Shown one piece after another: positions 61,049 through 64,000 of a stretch of 64,000 nucleotides of DNA. Under the pieces are notes generated by a model. It saw only the letters and a program-made list of their open reading frames with translations. It was not told the DNA's origin and did no database searches. The DNA is from Bog-532 sp963830385 (GTDB lineage Bacteria > Actinomycetota > Actinomycetes > Streptosporangiales > Streptosporangiaceae): contig CAWHMD010000005.1 in NCBI GenBank assembly GCA_963830385.1, positions 930,001 through 994,000 on the forward strand. Direction: 5' to 3'. A program made the position numbers and the translations under genes. The number at the start of each line of letters is the position of its first letter. Position 1 is the stretch's first letter.

Positions 61049-62233
61049 TTAATCGTCTCCATTTTTATTTTTGAAAGGGTGGCCGAGCCAGCTCCGTATC
61101 GCGTCACCGTCGGCGTTCAGGGCCGGGGGCGGGAGCTCGTGCCGGGGCGGGGTCCTCGAGAACCGGATCGGGTTCCGCACGGTGGGGATGTCGCCGGCCA
61201 GGGCGACCGGCTCGAGGCCGAGGCTCTCGGCCAGCTCGACGCCGCCCTTGACGTCGTTGATCGGGCCGCAGGCGATGGCCGCCTCGGACAGCAGGCCGAA
61301 CCATTCCTGGGCCGACCTGGCCGCCAGCCGTTCCAGCAGCAGCGGCCGGAGCTCCTCCCGGTTCACGTTACGCAGCCCGACCGAGCTGAACCGCTCGTCG
61401 TCGGCCAGCCCGGGCACGCCCAGCACCTCGGTCAGCCGGCGGAACTGGCGGTCGTTGCCGGCCGCGATGATGAGGTCGCCGTCCCCGGTGGCCAGCGGTT
61501 CGTACGGGAACAGGGACAGGTGCGCGTTGCCCATCCGGTGCGGGATCACCCCGCCCGCCACGTAGGCCGATGACTGGTTGACCATGGCCGACAGGGCACT
61601 GGAGAGCAGGTTGGTCTCGATGTGCTGGCCCTCGCCGGTCAGGTCCCGGTGGTGCAGCGCGGCCAGGATGCCGACGGCCGAGTGCAGCCCGGTGAACACG
61701 TCGAACACCGAGATGCCGGACCGGAACGGCGGGGTGTCGGGGCCGCCGGTCAGGCTCATCAGCCCGGACACGCCCTGGGCGAGGATGTCGTAGCCGGGCA
61801 GGGCCGCGCCCTTGCCCGCGCCGAACCCGCTGATCGAGGAGTAGATGACGGCCGGGTTGACGGCCGCGACGCTGTCGTAGTCCAGGCCGAAGCGCTTGAG
61901 CCCGCCGGGCTTGAAGTTCTGGATGAAGACGTCCGCGCGGGCCGCCAGCTCGTGCGCCACCGCCTGGTCCTCGGGGTCGGCCAGGTCCAGGGCGATCGAC
62001 CGCTTGTTGCGGTTCACGCCGAGGAAGTACGTGCCGACGCCGTCGCGGCGGGGTGGCACCCACTGCCGGGTGTCGTCGCCGGCCGGGCTCTCCACCTTGA
62101 TGACGTCGGCGCCCAGGTCGGCCAGCATCATCGTCGCGTACGGCCCGGCCAGCACCCGGGAGAAGTCGGCGACCAGAAGGCCGGACAGTGGTCCCTTTTC
62201 CTGGGGTCCTTGCGGGTTCTCGTCGGTTGCCAC
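61049..62233 (-). CDS. CaiB/BaiF type III CoA-transferase
   Basis: CoA-transferase of 394 residues. LVADFSRVLAGPYATMMLAD, KVESPAGDDTRQW, NRNKRSIALDL and the probable catalytic Asp in ISVFDVFTGLHSAVG. Similar throughout to the enzyme at 16520 but outside the island. GTG 62233 start. Followed by the citrate-synthase-like gene and preceded by an IclR regulator in the same direction, which suggests an inducible acid-activation pathway. Confidence 0.9.
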   Translation of the reverse strand: MATDENPQGPQEKGPLSGLLVADFSRVLAGPYATMMLADLGADVIKVESPAGDDTRQWVPPRRDGVGTYFLGVNRNKRSIALDLADPEDQAVAHELAARADVFIQNFKPGGLKRFGLDYDSVAAVNPAVIYSSISGFGAGKGAALPGYDILAQGVSGLMSLTGGPDTPPFRSGISVFDVFTGLHSAVGILAALHHRDLTGEGQHIETNLLSSALSAMVNQSSAYVAGGVIPHRMGNAHLSLFPYEPLATGDGDLIIAAGNDRQFRRLTEVLGVPGLADDERFSSVGLRNVNREELRPLLLERLAARSAQEWFGLLSEAAIACGPINDVKGGVELAESLGLEPVALAGDIPTVRNPIRFSRTPPRHELPPPALNADGDAIRSWLGHPFKNKNGDD

Positions 62234-62301
62234 CTGCGCGTTTGCTCCTGACCGCTATCCGGACACTTGTCCGTCAATTTGCCCGGCCGCCGGTGGTGCT
62301 G

Positions 62302-63135
62302 TCAAATCGTGGCGACCCTTTCGGAATTTTCCGAAGCTGACACCTCAGCGTGCGGGCGGGACTGCCACAGCGCCCAGTCGGCCGAGATCTCGCTGGCCGC
62401 GCGGATCAGCCGGGGCAGGTGCTCGTCGACCAGCGTGGCCACGCTGGTCTCGGCCGCGTGGACGGTGACGTTCATGGCCGCCCGGACCTCACCGCAGCCG
62501 TCGCGGACCGGCACCGCCACCGAGCGGATGCCCGGCGCCAGCTCCTCGTCGGCCAGCGCCCAGCCGCGGGCCCGGACCGTGCGCAGTTCGTCGTCGATGG
62601 CCTTGCGGTCGGGCACCGCGGCCGGCGGCAGGCCGGACCGGCTGGGCTCGGCCAGCGTGGCGGTCAGCGCGTCCGCGTCCAGCGCGGCCAGCAGCACCTT
62701 GCCCTGGGACGTCGGCAGGGCCGGGAACCGGGTGCCGATCACCACCCGCAGGGTAATGATCTTGGGCACCGAGACCCGGGCCACGTAGACGATGTCGGAG
62801 CCGTCCAGCTGGGCCATCGAGGATGACTCACCGGTCTGCGCGACCAGCGTTTCCAGGTGCGGCTGGGCCACTTCCCAGAGGCCGAGCGAGCCGATGTAGG
62901 CCATGCCCAGGCTGAGGACCTTGGGCGTGAGCGTGAACCGGCCTTCTTCCAGCCGGACAAAGCCCAGCTCGGCCAGGGTGAGCAGCAGCCGCCGGGCGGT
63001 CGGGCGGGCCAGCCCGGTCCGCTCGGCGATCTCGGTCAGGCTCATCCGCGGGTGCCGGTCGTCGAAGCAGGCCAGCACGTCCAGGCCTCGCGCCAGGGCC
63101 TCGACGAAGTCCGGCCCGGTGCCGCGTCCGGCCAT
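62302..63135 (-). CDS. IclR-family transcriptional regulator
   Basis: Regulator of 277 residues. N-terminal winged helix ALARGLDVLACFDDRHPRMS to GLARPTARRLLLTLAELGF. IclR effector domain with LEEGRFTLTPKVLSLGMAYI and GKVLLAALDADAL, and the C-terminal RSVAVPVRDGCGEVRAAMNV. Closest in pattern to PcaR/PobR-type aromatic regulators. ATG 63135 with GGAGGTG five bases upstream. Divergent from the LigB-type dioxygenase gene, a plausible target along with the CoA-transferase genes. Confidence 0.9.
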   Translation of the reverse strand: MAGRGTGPDFVEALARGLDVLACFDDRHPRMSLTEIAERTGLARPTARRLLLTLAELGFVRLEEGRFTLTPKVLSLGMAYIGSLGLWEVAQPHLETLVAQTGESSSMAQLDGSDIVYVARVSVPKIITLRVVIGTRFPALPTSQGKVLLAALDADALTATLAEPSRSGLPPAAVPDRKAIDDELRTVRARGWALADEELAPGIRSVAVPVRDGCGEVRAAMNVTVHAAETSVATLVDEHLPRLIRAASEISADWALWQSRPHAEVSASENSERVATI

Positions 63136-63257
63136 GCCCACCTCCCGCGGAGGGTTGTCCCGTTTTCGCTATCGTCGCACAGCTAGCCGCCGCCGAACGG
63201 ACAACTGTACGCTAGCGCGGTACGGCTGAGGGTTCGGCTGAGCTGAGGAGATGGTCC

Positions 63258-64000
63258 ATGGCGGAACTGGTCGCGATCCTGGCTACCACGCACCACCCGT
63301 TCTACTACGCGACGAGCAAGCTGCCGCCGGAGGAAGCGCCGCCGTTCGCGGCCGAGTGGGTGCGCAAGGTGGAGGCGTACCGCCAGACGCTGACCCGGGC
63401 CCGCCCGGACGTCCTGGTCATGGTCGGCTCGGACCACTTCCACCAGCTCTGGCTGGACAACATGCCGCAGTTCCTGGTGGGCAAGGCGCCGTTCTACGAC
63501 GCCAACTACTACAACGAGGAACGCGAGTTCGGGCTGCCCAAGCTGCTGCTGACCGGCCACGAGGAGCTGTCCGCCCACATCCTGCGAGCCGGGCTGGACG
63601 CGGGCTTCGACTTCGCGTTCTCCAACGAGCTGCGGGTCGACCACTCGATCACGTGCCCGATCTTCACCGTGCGGCCGCAGAACGACCTGCCGGTGGTGCC
63701 GATCTACACGAACATCTTCGCGCCGCCGCTCCCCCGGCCCGAGCGGTTCGTCAAGCTCGGCCAGACGCTGCGGGAGATCATCGACGGCTGGCCCAGCGAC
63801 CTGCGGGTGGCGGTCATCGGGACCGGGCACCTGTCGCTGGAGCTGGGCGGCCCCCGGCAGTTCGGCGAGCACGGGCCCGACCCGGAGTTCGACGCGCAGG
63901 CGGTGGAGTGGATCGGCAACGGCGACATCGACGGCGTGCTGGCCAACGTGACGCTGGACAGCCTGCACAGCCCGGGCAACGCCACCCACGGGTTCATGGA
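63258..64000 (+). CDS. LigB-family extradiol dioxygenase (partial, runs off window)
   Basis: Open frame from ATG 63258 (GAGGAG seven bases upstream) to the window edge, 247 codons, no stop. Starts MAELVAILATTHHPFYYATS; the His pair and a later GSDHFHQLW match the metal region of LigB/class III extradiol dioxygenases, which cleave catechol rings with Fe(II). RVDHSITCPIF and VIGTGHLSLELGG add family support. Faces an IclR regulator across 122 bases. Gene end not available. Confidence 0.85.
   Translation, partial: MAELVAILATTHHPFYYATSKLPPEEAPPFAAEWVRKVEAYRQTLTRARPDVLVMVGSDHFHQLWLDNMPQFLVGKAPFYDANYYNEEREFGLPKLLLTGHEELSAHILRAGLDAGFDFAFSNELRVDHSITCPIFTVRPQNDLPVVPIYTNIFAPPLPRPERFVKLGQTLREIIDGWPSDLRVAVIGTGHLSLELGGPRQFGEHGPDPEFDAQAVEWIGNGDIDGVLANVTLDSLHSPGNATHGFM

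Overview
High-GC actinobacterial chromosome segment. GC-rich codon use, frequent GTG/TTG starts, ATGA/GTGA/TTGA gene overlaps, an XRE/DUF397 pair, a DUF2637 protein typical of actinomycete integrative elements, and a mycofactocin-type dehydrogenase all point to an Actinomycetes member. Genus cannot be fixed from the sequence alone.

Layout. (1) 1-4900: a TetR regulator, a small membrane protein, and a decayed CYP102-type (P450-flavodoxin-reductase) gene. Copies of TGTCA-N4-TGACA precede both tetR and the membrane gene. (2) 5072-54222: a block of about 49 kb bounded by 53-bp perfect direct repeats. The right repeat is the 3' part of an intact tRNA-Ala(GGC); the left repeat is a tRNA fragment. 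This is the layout of an element integrated into a tRNA 3' end. The left end keeps two integrative-element genes (small ORF and DUF2637), but no integrase is seen. (3) 54250-64000: ordinary backbone: Ser/Thr kinase, methyltransferase, FMN reductase, XRE/DUF397 pair, amidohydrolase, then a CoA-transferase/citrate-synthase-like/IclR group and the start of a LigB-type dioxygenase that runs off the window.

The island is almost entirely catabolic. It carries an oligopeptide-type ABC transporter with a Tat/lipoprotein binding protein, an MFS exporter and a P450. Next comes a minus-strand operon of amine oxidase, short NAD-glutamate dehydrogenase, aldehyde dehydrogenase, type III CoA-transferase and glutaryl-CoA dehydrogenase, with an APC permease transcribed away from it. 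That order fits conversion of a diamine or omega-amino acid (cadaverine or 5-aminovalerate is the best guess) through glutarate to crotonyl-CoA. A second minus operon holds a trimethylamine-dehydrogenase-like flavoprotein, L-2-hydroxyglutarate oxidase and a small barrel protein. It diverges from a MocR regulator operon (leader peptide, mocR, NodB-fold hydrolase, SDR, nitrilase).

The right half has a plus-strand set (class III aminotransferase, SDR, cupin, cyclase-family hydrolase) converging on a 12-gene minus-strand run: ferredoxin, ferredoxin reductase, Rieske oxygenase, SCP2-like protein, P450, GAF protein, two SDRs, APC permease, cupin, nitrilase, Asp/Glu-racemase-like protein. Two large NTPase-LuxR regulators sit among these operons. 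The overall picture is an acquired island for oxidising nitrogen-containing small molecules, with its own transport, regulation and redox partners. The true substrate is not determined by the sequence.
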